The notes under the pieces: generated by a model | Database searches by the model: none | What the model saw: only the letters and a program-made list of their open reading frames with translations | Told to the model about the DNA's origin: nothing | Assembly: GCA_902803345.1 (NCBI GenBank) | Contig: CADCPV010000012.1 | Coordinates: forward strand, 1-13,026 | Reading direction: 5' to 3' | Origin: an uncultured Eubacteriales bacterium | GTDB taxonomy: Bacteria; Bacillota_A; Clostridia; Lachnospirales; Lachnospiraceae | DNA length: 13,026 nucleotides | Position numbers and translations under genes: made by a program | Shown: positions 7,047-13,026 of the stretch, in pieces | Position numbering within the stretch: the first letter of the stretch is position 1 | Layout of the letters: every line of letters begins with the position of its first letter

Positions 7047-7089
7047 AGAATCAAATCTGCCGCATCCGGCAATCACGAAAGAATTCTAC
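7045..7089 (+). repeat. Nested inverted repeats in the gap before the TIR genes
   Basis: GTAGAAT (7045-7051) and ATTCTAC (7083-7089) are perfect 7-bp complements. They enclose a second hairpin, TGCCG-CATC-CGGCA (7058-7071). No T-run follows either stem, so this is not an intrinsic terminator. The right arm lies 4 bp before the ATG at 7094, where no good Shine-Dalgarno sequence is visible. If formed, the outer stem could affect translation initiation. This may be coincidental. Confidence 0.35.
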
Positions 7090-7093
7090 CCTT

Positions 7094-7930
7094 ATGACGC
7101 AGAAAAACGTCAATCCGCTTCAGCCTTACACAGGGAGTGAACCGTTTCTCTTCCTGTGTTTTTCCGATGCCGATGATGCGCGGGTCCAGCCGCTTCTTCG
7201 GCGGCTTGTTTCACGCGGCTGCCGGGTCTGGTACGCCTCGGGGCGCGCGAAAACGCTCGAGGAACAACGCGACCGCACAGAACGGATGGCAAGCGCCGAT
7301 CTTCTGATTCTCTACCGCACTGCAGCCTTTCAGGAAGATACGGACAAGAAAAGCGCACTCCTTTCCTGCCAGGCACGCGGCTGTCCGATCATCAGCATCG
7401 ATATGGAGGATGGAGGCGGTGAGCTCTCCCTCGGACTGACAAAAGCACAGCACATTCCGCGCCCGAAAAACACGGCTGACATAGAAGAAACCCTGCTTCG
7501 TACAGAAGGCTTTTCACAGGCCCTTCTTGGGAAGCCTCAGAAGATTCAGAATCGTCCGCTATCCGGGAAAATTGCGGTCGTCTTGGCGGTGGCTGCGGCA
7601 CTGCTTCTTGCAGCCGGAATCGTGTTTTCCGTGCTCCGCTCACATCGGACACCCCCGGAAGAACTGCCGCAGGATACGATCGTTTTTTCGGATCAGGCAC
7701 TTTCGGATGCGGTCCGGGCTGCTTCGGGCGGCGGTATTCTTTCTGAAGAAACCGTGTCCGGCATTACGAAACTATCCCTCTCCTCGCTTCCCGAAAACCC
7801 GGAGGAGCTTCGAAAACTCCCGGCGCTTCAGACGCTGGAATTTCCGCAGTCTGTACTTCTTTCAGAGGATGAGCGAATTGACCGGCTCCTCGAATCCTAC
7901 GAAATCATCCTCAAAGGAGGTGGAAAATGA
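7094..7930 (+). CDS. TIR-like membrane protein with short LRR stub
   Basis: I know of no named gene for this 278-residue protein. Residues 17-105 read as a divergent TIR-like fold: FLFLCFSDADD near 18, RGCRVWYASG near 41-50, ADLLILYRTAAF near 68-79 and CPIISIDM near 97-104. The position of the catalytic Glu of TIR NADases aligns with Ala88, so enzymatic activity is doubtful. One transmembrane helix lies at about 159-181. The C-terminus (195-278) resembles the cap of Clostridial LRR proteins (VFSDQALSDAVRAA, then ITKLSLSSL and LPALQTLEF) but has only one or two LRR-like units. There is no signal peptide, so an N-in, C-out orientation is likely. The start has only a weak upstream AAAGAA. It overlaps the next gene by ATGA, pointing to a joint product or complex with the intact TIR protein. 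Confidence 0.75.
   Translation: MTQKNVNPLQPYTGSEPFLFLCFSDADDARVQPLLRRLVSRGCRVWYASGRAKTLEEQRDRTERMASADLLILYRTAAFQEDTDKKSALLSCQARGCPIISIDMEDGGGELSLGLTKAQHIPRPKNTADIEETLLRTEGFSQALLGKPQKIQNRPLSGKIAVVLAVAAALLLAAGIVFSVLRSHRTPPEELPQDTIVFSDQALSDAVRAASGGGILSEETVSGITKLSLSSLPENPEELRKLPALQTLEFPQSVLLSEDERIDRLLESYEIILKGGGK
7913..7920 (+). promoter_or_regulatory. Ribosome binding site for the intact TIR gene
   Basis: AAAGGAGG ends 6 bp before ATG 7927 and lies within the final codons of the preceding gene. It is much stronger than the site of the preceding gene, suggesting that the TIR protein is made in larger amount. Confidence 0.8.
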
Positions 7931-9126
7931 GCAGCTTTTTCCGCCCCTACGAGGGGAAACTGAATTACGTCTTTATCAGCTACTCGCACCGGAATTCCGA
8001 CGAGGTGCTTCAGATCCTGAATATCCTGAACAACCGGAAGCTGCGGCTCTGGTACGACGAAGGCATCCCCGCAGGTTCCGACTGGCCGCAGAATATCGCC
8101 GACCACATGGAGACTTCGGCGGCGGTACTCTTCTTTCGCTCAAAGACCGCGCTCGCATCACCGAACTGCCGCTCAGAAATCGAACGGGCTGTCAGCCTGA
8201 AAAAACCGCTTCTTGTGCTGCCTCTCGACGGTACGGCGGCAGACGATTCCTGGAAGGGGCTCCTGCCCGAGGGGGATATCTCCGCGGAACTGAAAGAACT
8301 GAACAGAAATCCGGCAGGCTATGCCGAACGCGTACTATCCTGGTCTGTTCTGAACCGCAGTTTCTACCGGAATCTGCGGGAAAAGATACGCTGGGATCTT
8401 CTGGGCCTGGCCCTCGCGATGCTTTTCATGATCATAGCAGCTGCTGGCCTTACCGGCGTCATTTCGGGACGTTTCGATCGCTGGATCATCCGTGAAACCG
8501 AAGCGACGACTGCTCCGCAGGAAACCCGCACAGATGCACCGACCGAAACCGAAGAATCGACCACGGAGGAAATCCTTCCGTCCGAGTACGAAGATTATTT
8601 CCCGGTCGAATTCCCGGATATCCTGCAGGCACGTGCAATCCGTACAGCACTCGGCAAAAAGAGTGATGAATCTGTCCTTCCGAGTGAACTCTCCGCCATC
8701 AGCGGACTGTATTTCGCGGGAAGTGTCTATGTCAAAGATTCTGCGGACATCATGCTCACAAAGGACAGCTGCACAGCCAACGACAGGGAAGTCGATGCCG
8801 GGATGATCACGGATCTTTCCGTCATCGGAACCGCGACACATATGACGGAGCTATTTTTAATCCGCCAGCCGATCGAGGATCTTTCCACGATCGAAAACCT
8901 CGTCCTTCTTCGGGAGCTGAGCCTCGGCGGATGCGAAATGCTTTCGGATCTTGATACGCTTCCCCGTCTGCCGTCGCTTTCTTCCCTGCATCTTGAGTAC
9001 AGCAGCATCCGGGATCTCACACCGCTTCTTCAGCAGCCAGCCCTGAAAACCGTTACCGTCAGCCGGGACATGCTTCCTTTAATAATTCCCGAAGATACCG
9101 GCTTTCAAATCATTCTGCTGCCCTGA
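7927..9126 (+). CDS. TIR-domain membrane protein with LRR ectodomain
   Basis: This 399-residue protein has a complete TIR domain (about 12-105). Visible motifs are YVFISYSHRNSDE, RLWYDEGIPAGSDWPQNIADH (the BB-loop region), SAAVLFFRSKTALASPNCRSE and KPLLVLPL. Glu84 in the C-x-x-E motif corresponds to the catalytic Glu of TIR NADases such as SARM1. A transmembrane helix spans about 157-179. A Thr/Glu/Pro-rich linker (190-217) follows, then an internalin/Clostridial-type cap (VEFPDI, AIRTALGK, LPSELSAISGLYFAGS) and about four LRRs from about 293 (ITDLSVIGTATHMTELFLI, then IEDLSTIENL, LSDLDTLPRLPSL and IRDLTPLLQQPAL). With no signal peptide, the TIR should be cytoplasmic and the LRRs outside. Likely role: signal-dependent TIR output, possibly NAD cleavage, on ectodomain engagement. 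This function is inferred from architecture. Confidence 0.83.
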   Translation: MSSFFRPYEGKLNYVFISYSHRNSDEVLQILNILNNRKLRLWYDEGIPAGSDWPQNIADHMETSAAVLFFRSKTALASPNCRSEIERAVSLKKPLLVLPLDGTAADDSWKGLLPEGDISAELKELNRNPAGYAERVLSWSVLNRSFYRNLREKIRWDLLGLALAMLFMIIAAAGLTGVISGRFDRWIIRETEATTAPQETRTDAPTETEESTTEEILPSEYEDYFPVEFPDILQARAIRTALGKKSDESVLPSELSAISGLYFAGSVYVKDSADIMLTKDSCTANDREVDAGMITDLSVIGTATHMTELFLIRQPIEDLSTIENLVLLRELSLGGCEMLSDLDTLPRLPSLSSLHLEYSSIRDLTPLLQQPALKTVTVSRDMLPLIIPEDTGFQIILLP

Positions 9127-9153
9127 AGGCACTGCTTTTGAAAGGAACCTGTT

Positions 9154-12100
9154 ATGGCCTCAAAAAACCGTACGCTCTATCCGCTGTATACTGCCGCCGA
9201 CCGTGATGCGGCTGCCGAAATCCTGAAAAGCCTCGAGGCACAGGGGCTTACAGTCAGCGAAAAACCGCCGAAAAAAGACGGTGTCCTTCTGCTGTTTCTC
9301 TCTGAAGCCTTCCGGGAAGACGAGGCCCTTCAGTCCGAATTTCTGAAATCCTACGCAAAAGGCCTCTCCGTCATCCCCGTAAGCCTCAACGATGCTTCGG
9401 CGCCGGAGCCGATTGAAAACGCGCTCTATGCCTATAATACGATCTTTGCCTCCCGCTACAGTAAAGAAGAACTGACTGCCCGTATTGCCTCCGCAGAGGC
9501 GCTTCAGAAAAAGAAAAGCCGTCTTCCGGTGCTTCTCTCGGTTTCTGCCGGGATTCTCCTCCTGATTGCGGGCGGCATTGTCGCCTGGCGGCTCTGGCCG
9601 AAAAAAACGCCAACGGAAACGACCGCAGAAACGACGGAAACGGAAGCCGTTCCGGACGTCTACATCCCGAAGGAAGCCGGACTTAGGCCGGAGGATCTTG
9701 CGCGCGTATATGAATGCCTGATTGTCGGCGATACTTTCTTCTATACGACCGGCAATGAGAGCTGGATTGCGGAAAAAGGCTGGGCCAGAGTCGGCGTAGA
9801 CTACCTTGCAAACAGAAGCCCCCAGAATGACGAAGGCGAATTCCCCTGGTACAGCACCGAGGACGGCCATGAGATCGAAATGAAAACCTGGGCGGATCTC
9901 GAGTTCCTGAAATACATGAAAAACATGAAGTTCCTCTCTCTCTTGCGGGTAGACGGAACACTTCCGGATCTTACGGGCCTTCAGAATCTGGAAAATATTG
10001 AGATTTGGGACAGCAGCATTTCAAATATCCAAAATGCTGCGGCCCCGAATCTGCAGTACTTCAGCTTCTTCGGCGATACGGTCCCGGACTTATCGGCGCT
10101 GAATCACTGCGGAAGCCTTCAGGAGGTCTATTTCCATTTCTACGGTATGGATGTCGTGGATCTTTCGAATTTCGGACCGGCTTCTCTTAAGACTTTCCGG
10201 ATCAACGGCAACTACACGAATACGGAAGTCCGGCTCGACGGTCTGAAAAAATGTCCGCAGCTTGCGCATGCGATTCTGATCCGTCTCCCCAATGAAGACC
10301 TTTCCTTCCTTTCGGAGTGTTCAGAGCTTGAGGAGGTCGGGCTCTGGGAACTGTGGAACCTGACAAACCTGCATGGGTTGGAGCGCAAAACGAAGCTTTG
10401 GGATTTCTGGACGCTTGCCTGTTTTGAACTTTCGGATCTTTCTGCGCTCTCGGATGCGTCGGGTCTCAAAGAGGTCGATGCGGAACATATCGGGCCGCAG
10501 GATCTTTCCTGGCTTTCAGGCGCGCAGAAGCTGAGCAAACTTACGCTTTCAGACACCGACACCATCCGTTCTTTCCACGGACTGGAGAACCATTCCTACC
10601 TGACTGAAGTCCGCTGTGATAACCTGGCGCATCTGACGGATATTTCCGCACTCGGAAGCTGCGAAAGTTTGGAGCGGCTTTGTCTGAACGAAGCCTTTGA
10701 CCTGTCGGATTTTTCCGCAGTCGTGAATCTCCCAAAGCTTCGTGAACTGCAGACATACGGAAACCGCCTTGACAATGTGGATTTTCTGTATGGAATAAAA
10801 AACAAAAACGGCTTCTCCTTCGGTATCTCATCTGTTGAAAACTGGTCCGGCCTGCAGGCAATTCAGAACTATGAATATCTGAATATTACAAATAAAGACG
10901 GAACCGCTCTTCAGTACATTCAGCACGCGACGGTCGAGAAATTCGAGTTCTACAACCGCAGCGGCAGGGACGAATGGGGAACGGAGGAGCTTCCGCTGCA
11001 GCTGCTTCCGGAAGTAACGGAAAGTATAAGACTGTATGGGGTTCCTTCCCTTCGCGGTCTTCCGGCTTATAATCTCACGACATTGGAGATTATGGAATCA
11101 CCGTATCTTACTTCATTGGACGGTGTGCAGAATCTCCCGAAATTCCAAAACTATTTCGGACATCTCTATATCGAGGGCTGCCCGAGACTCACAGACTGGT
11201 CGGCCCTCGACGGCTTGAATCTATCTGAAATCCAGCTCGTCAATACTTTTTCACTGCCGGAATTTTCGAAGTTTTTTGCGTCGTCCATCTGCCTCAACGG
11301 AACGATAGGGCTAACGGACCTGCACTGCTTTGACAACCTGAAGCCGGACAAAAGCTGCTCGATCAGACTCACAGACCTTGATGAAGTCCAGGATCTTTCC
11401 CCTCTCTATACCATGGAGAAAGGCTTCATGCTCAGCGTACCGGCGCATCTGCAGGCCCAGGCACAGGCTCTTGTGGACAGCGGAATTTTCAAGGAATATG
11501 ACGTGACTTATCCGGATCACGAATGGTCTCTCGCGGATCTGAATGTGCAGATCGTGTCATTGGAGGAACTGGAAACCCTACCGGATGCGGTAGTGGCTTC
11601 TGTGAGCCGGTTCGCGATGGCGGGGGATATCCTGTTCAATCCCGATGAATACTGGGTTGAAGAGGACTGGAGAACGAACCCGACAACGCTGACGATTGTT
11701 GCCAACAATTCGGATGAACGTATCCCGGTGGAGGACGGAACGAAGCTTCAGGATCTTTCAAAGCTCTCCAGGCTGACCGGACTTCAGGACCTGCGGCTGT
11801 ACCGCCAGCCTTTACAGAATCTTTCTGGCATTCAGGCTCTCAAAAACCTCGAAAATCTTCAGGTCGTACATTGCCCGGATCTCACCGACGCCTCTGATGC
11901 CTTTACCCTGCAGGGGCTGCGATGGGTGGATCTTCAGGATACCGCCCTCGAATCGATTGAAGGCATTCAGAACCTGTATGAACTGGAAAACCTAAATATC
12001 AATAATACCCGCATCACGGATTTCTCGCCGCTCGGCGGATGCAGGGAAGATCTTCAGGTGTATTTCGGCCTGCCGCTGATGTCTTACGAGGAATTCTGCG

Positions 12101-12990
12101 CACTTCCCGCTGTGGTACTCTCCCGGCTGCGGCAGATTATGATCGCGGGCGATTATGTCTGTGATCCCTGGTCGGACTGGCGGTCTGAGGAAGACTGGTC
12201 GACGAATCCGACAAGCCTTTATCTGCACGTGAACAGCACGGATGAGCGGATTCCACTGACAAAAGGATCCTTGACAGACCTCTCAACGCTTCCCGATTTG
12301 CCGCAGCTTGAGACCCTGTACCTGTTTGGTCAGTCGATCCAGTCCCTTTCGGGCATCGAAAAGCTGCCGTCGCTTCGAAGCATCGAGCTTTCTCAGTGCC
12401 GGGATATCACGGATATCAGTGCGCTTTTCGATCAGCCGAATATCCACGAGATCAACATCCGCAATTCCGGCCTCCGGTCCATCGAAGGAGTCGAAAAGCT
12501 GCCGGAGCTTCAGGGGCTCCAGATCGGTGGGACGCAGGTCACGGATCTCTCAGTGCTTGAAAGAATTGATTACAGTTATGCCGAGCAGCCGGACGAAGGC
12601 GGATATACGCCCCACTTCAGACTCGGAATCGACAGTATGCAAAATGATTTGCCAAAAGACCAGTACGACTATCTTTCCTGTGTACCGTATTATGATTCGC
12701 TGAATGTCTTCAACACGGACTGCAGACTCTGGCTTCAGGCGGTTCAGGACACACCGATCCGCAGTCTTCATGCCGGAAACTGCCAGTGGACAAATGAAGC
12801 GCTCCGGGAATTTGTTGAACGTCATCCGGAAATTGAGGAAATCAAGCTCAGCTGGAGTCCGGCGTCTCTCGACCTCTCGCCGCTTCTTGATCTCCCGAAT
12901 CTCAGAACCCTCACTGTATCGTATGACATGGGAGGCGCTATCCAATCCCTTGGGGAGGACTACGGCTTCGAGCTGAATATCGAATACTAA
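9154..12990 (+). CDS. Giant LRR ectodomain protein with degenerate TIR-like N-terminus
   Basis: This 1278-residue protein starts 27 bp after the intact TIR gene, with AAAGGA at 9141-9146. Residues 8-110 look like a shortened TIR: a first strand and helix (LYPLYTAADRDAAAEILKSL), GVLLLFLSEAF near 43-53, LQSEFL near 59 (Glu62 aligns with the TIR catalytic Glu) and LSVIPVSL near 71. The WYDEG/BB-loop section is missing. A KKKSR stop precedes the transmembrane helix (about 124-145); WPKK and a Thr/Glu linker (151-164) follow. The remaining 1100 or so residues are leucine-rich repeats of about 20-24 residues in three blocks, each opened by a cap with an (I/M)xGD signature: about 175, 809 and 984. 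The last two blocks are tandem duplicates. No LPXTG or other wall anchor is seen at the C-terminus, so anchoring is by the single helix. It is a probable surface sensor or adhesin of the TIR triad. Confidence 0.8.
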   Translation: MASKNRTLYPLYTAADRDAAAEILKSLEAQGLTVSEKPPKKDGVLLLFLSEAFREDEALQSEFLKSYAKGLSVIPVSLNDASAPEPIENALYAYNTIFASRYSKEELTARIASAEALQKKKSRLPVLLSVSAGILLLIAGGIVAWRLWPKKTPTETTAETTETEAVPDVYIPKEAGLRPEDLARVYECLIVGDTFFYTTGNESWIAEKGWARVGVDYLANRSPQNDEGEFPWYSTEDGHEIEMKTWADLEFLKYMKNMKFLSLLRVDGTLPDLTGLQNLENIEIWDSSISNIQNAAAPNLQYFSFFGDTVPDLSALNHCGSLQEVYFHFYGMDVVDLSNFGPASLKTFRINGNYTNTEVRLDGLKKCPQLAHAILIRLPNEDLSFLSECSELEEVGLWELWNLTNLHGLERKTKLWDFWTLACFELSDLSALSDASGLKEVDAEHIGPQDLSWLSGAQKLSKLTLSDTDTIRSFHGLENHSYLTEVRCDNLAHLTDISALGSCESLERLCLNEAFDLSDFSAVVNLPKLRELQTYGNRLDNVDFLYGIKNKNGFSFGISSVENWSGLQAIQNYEYLNITNKDGTALQYIQHATVEKFEFYNRSGRDEWGTEELPLQLLPEVTESIRLYGVPSLRGLPAYNLTTLEIMESPYLTSLDGVQNLPKFQNYFGHLYIEGCPRLTDWSALDGLNLSEIQLVNTFSLPEFSKFFASSICLNGTIGLTDLHCFDNLKPDKSCSIRLTDLDEVQDLSPLYTMEKGFMLSVPAHLQAQAQALVDSGIFKEYDVTYPDHEWSLADLNVQIVSLEELETLPDAVVASVSRFAMAGDILFNPDEYWVEEDWRTNPTTLTIVANNSDERIPVEDGTKLQDLSKLSRLTGLQDLRLYRQPLQNLSGIQALKNLENLQVVHCPDLTDASDAFTLQGLRWVDLQDTALESIEGIQNLYELENLNINNTRITDFSPLGGCREDLQVYFGLPLMSYEEFCALPAVVLSRLRQIMIAGDYVCDPWSDWRSEEDWSTNPTSLYLHVNSTDERIPLTKGSLTDLSTLPDLPQLETLYLFGQSIQSLSGIEKLPSLRSIELSQCRDITDISALFDQPNIHEINIRNSGLRSIEGVEKLPELQGLQIGGTQVTDLSVLERIDYSYAEQPDEGGYTPHFRLGIDSMQNDLPKDQYDYLSCVPYYDSLNVFNTDCRLWLQAVQDTPIRSLHAGNCQWTNEALREFVERHPEIEEIKLSWSPASLDLSPLLDLPNLRTLTVSYDMGGAIQSLGEDYGFELNIEY
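11578..12033 (+). repeat. Capped LRR block, copy 1 of tandem protein repeat
   Basis: This stretch encodes residues 809-960 of the giant LRR protein. It begins LPDAVVASVSRFAMAGD, continues with EEDW, TNPT and NSDERIP, and then about four LRRs ending ITDFSPL. It aligns along its whole length with the block at 12103-12558. Both copies are 152 codons, differing by two compensating single-residue gaps. Similarity is clear in protein but weak in DNA, so the duplication is old. Confidence 0.75.
12103..12558 (+). repeat. Capped LRR block, copy 2 of tandem protein repeat
   Basis: This stretch encodes residues 984-1135. It opens LPAVVLSRLRQIMIAGD, with EEDW, TNPT and STDERIP at the same places as copy 1, then LRRs ending VTDLSVL. 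A related but more diverged cap (RPEDLARVYECLIVGD) opens the first LRR block near residue 178. The cap in the preceding gene (LPSELSAISGLYFAGS) is also similar. Confidence 0.75.
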
Positions 12991-12991
12991 G

Positions 12992-13026
12992 CAGGTCCGA
13001 AACACAAAACGCGTGGACAGGTCCGC
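12992..13026 (+). repeat. Short direct repeat and partial hairpin at the window end
   Basis: CAGGTCCG occurs at 12992-12999 and again at 13018-13025. The second copy lies in an imperfect palindrome (GCGTGGACAGGTCCGC, 13011-13026). It could be the start of a terminator or of a repeat family, but the window ends here and no T-run can be seen. Confidence 0.3.

Noticed and set aside
7058..7071. TGCCG-CATC-CGGCA hairpin as a terminator of the nitrogen operon or an ANTAR target
   Set aside because: No T-run follows it. Drawn with a six-base loop, the first base is G, not A.
7527..8495. A 322-codon + strand frame overlapping the first two TIR genes in another frame
   Set aside because: Its product is arginine-rich and low in recognisable structure, with no ribosome binding site. 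The overlapping frames show clear TIR, transmembrane and LRR features.
9604..9645. ACGGAAACG-like low-complexity stretch as a microsatellite or phase-variable tract
   Set aside because: The units are irregular and encode a Thr/Glu linker just after the transmembrane helix. There is no long perfect repeat that would favour slippage.
9160..9870. Minus-strand open frame of 236 codons opposite the giant LRR gene start
   Set aside because: It is antisense to a well-supported frame with a Shine-Dalgarno sequence, a TIR-like region and a transmembrane helix. Its own product has no recognisable domain.

Overview
The window looks like a chromosomal segment of an anaerobic Firmicute of class Clostridia (Lachnospiraceae/Oscillospiraceae-like). 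The reasons are a split, ferredoxin-rich glutamate synthase, a short type I glutamine synthetase, an ANTAR-type RNA-binding regulator, strong AGGAGG-type ribosome binding sites, and a TIR domain of the form common in gut Clostridia. The assignment to class is an inference from gene content. All ten genes lie on the + strand and are tightly packed; no gap exceeds about 175 bp. No tRNA, rRNA, CRISPR array or insertion sequence was seen.

Region 1 (1-175) is a regulated leader. It holds a perfect consensus sigma-A promoter (TTGACA, 18 bp, TATAAT), then a small hairpin with a hexaloop that has A at position 1 and G at position 4. That hairpin overlaps, and is mutually exclusive with, a very stable U-tailed terminator hairpin. 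This is the layout of an ANTAR-controlled attenuator.

Region 2 (176-7021) is one ammonium-assimilation operon. The glutamate synthase is split into five polypeptides: a class II amidotransferase, an FMN/[3Fe-4S] synthase core with an N-terminal 2[4Fe-4S] domain, a four-cluster Fe-S protein, an FAD/NAD(P)H oxidoreductase and a GXGXG subunit. GlnA follows, then an ANTAR regulator with a pseudo-receiver domain. GlnA makes glutamine, the amidotransferase releases ammonia from it, and the FMN core makes glutamate with electrons from the FAD and Fe-S subunits. The ANTAR protein is well placed to control its own operon through the leader.

Region 3 (7094-12990) holds three consecutive genes of shared design: a cytoplasmic TIR or TIR-like N-terminus, one transmembrane helix, a Thr/Glu/Pro-rich or short linker, and a leucine-rich-repeat (LRR) C-terminus predicted outside the cell. 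Only the middle gene has a complete TIR domain with the probable catalytic Glu. The first has a short LRR stub and a divergent TIR. The third has a shortened TIR-like domain and an ectodomain of about 1100 residues built of three capped LRR blocks. Together they resemble a Toll-like receptor with reversed polarity and are the best candidate in the window for an undescribed sensing or defence system. That function is inferred, not shown.
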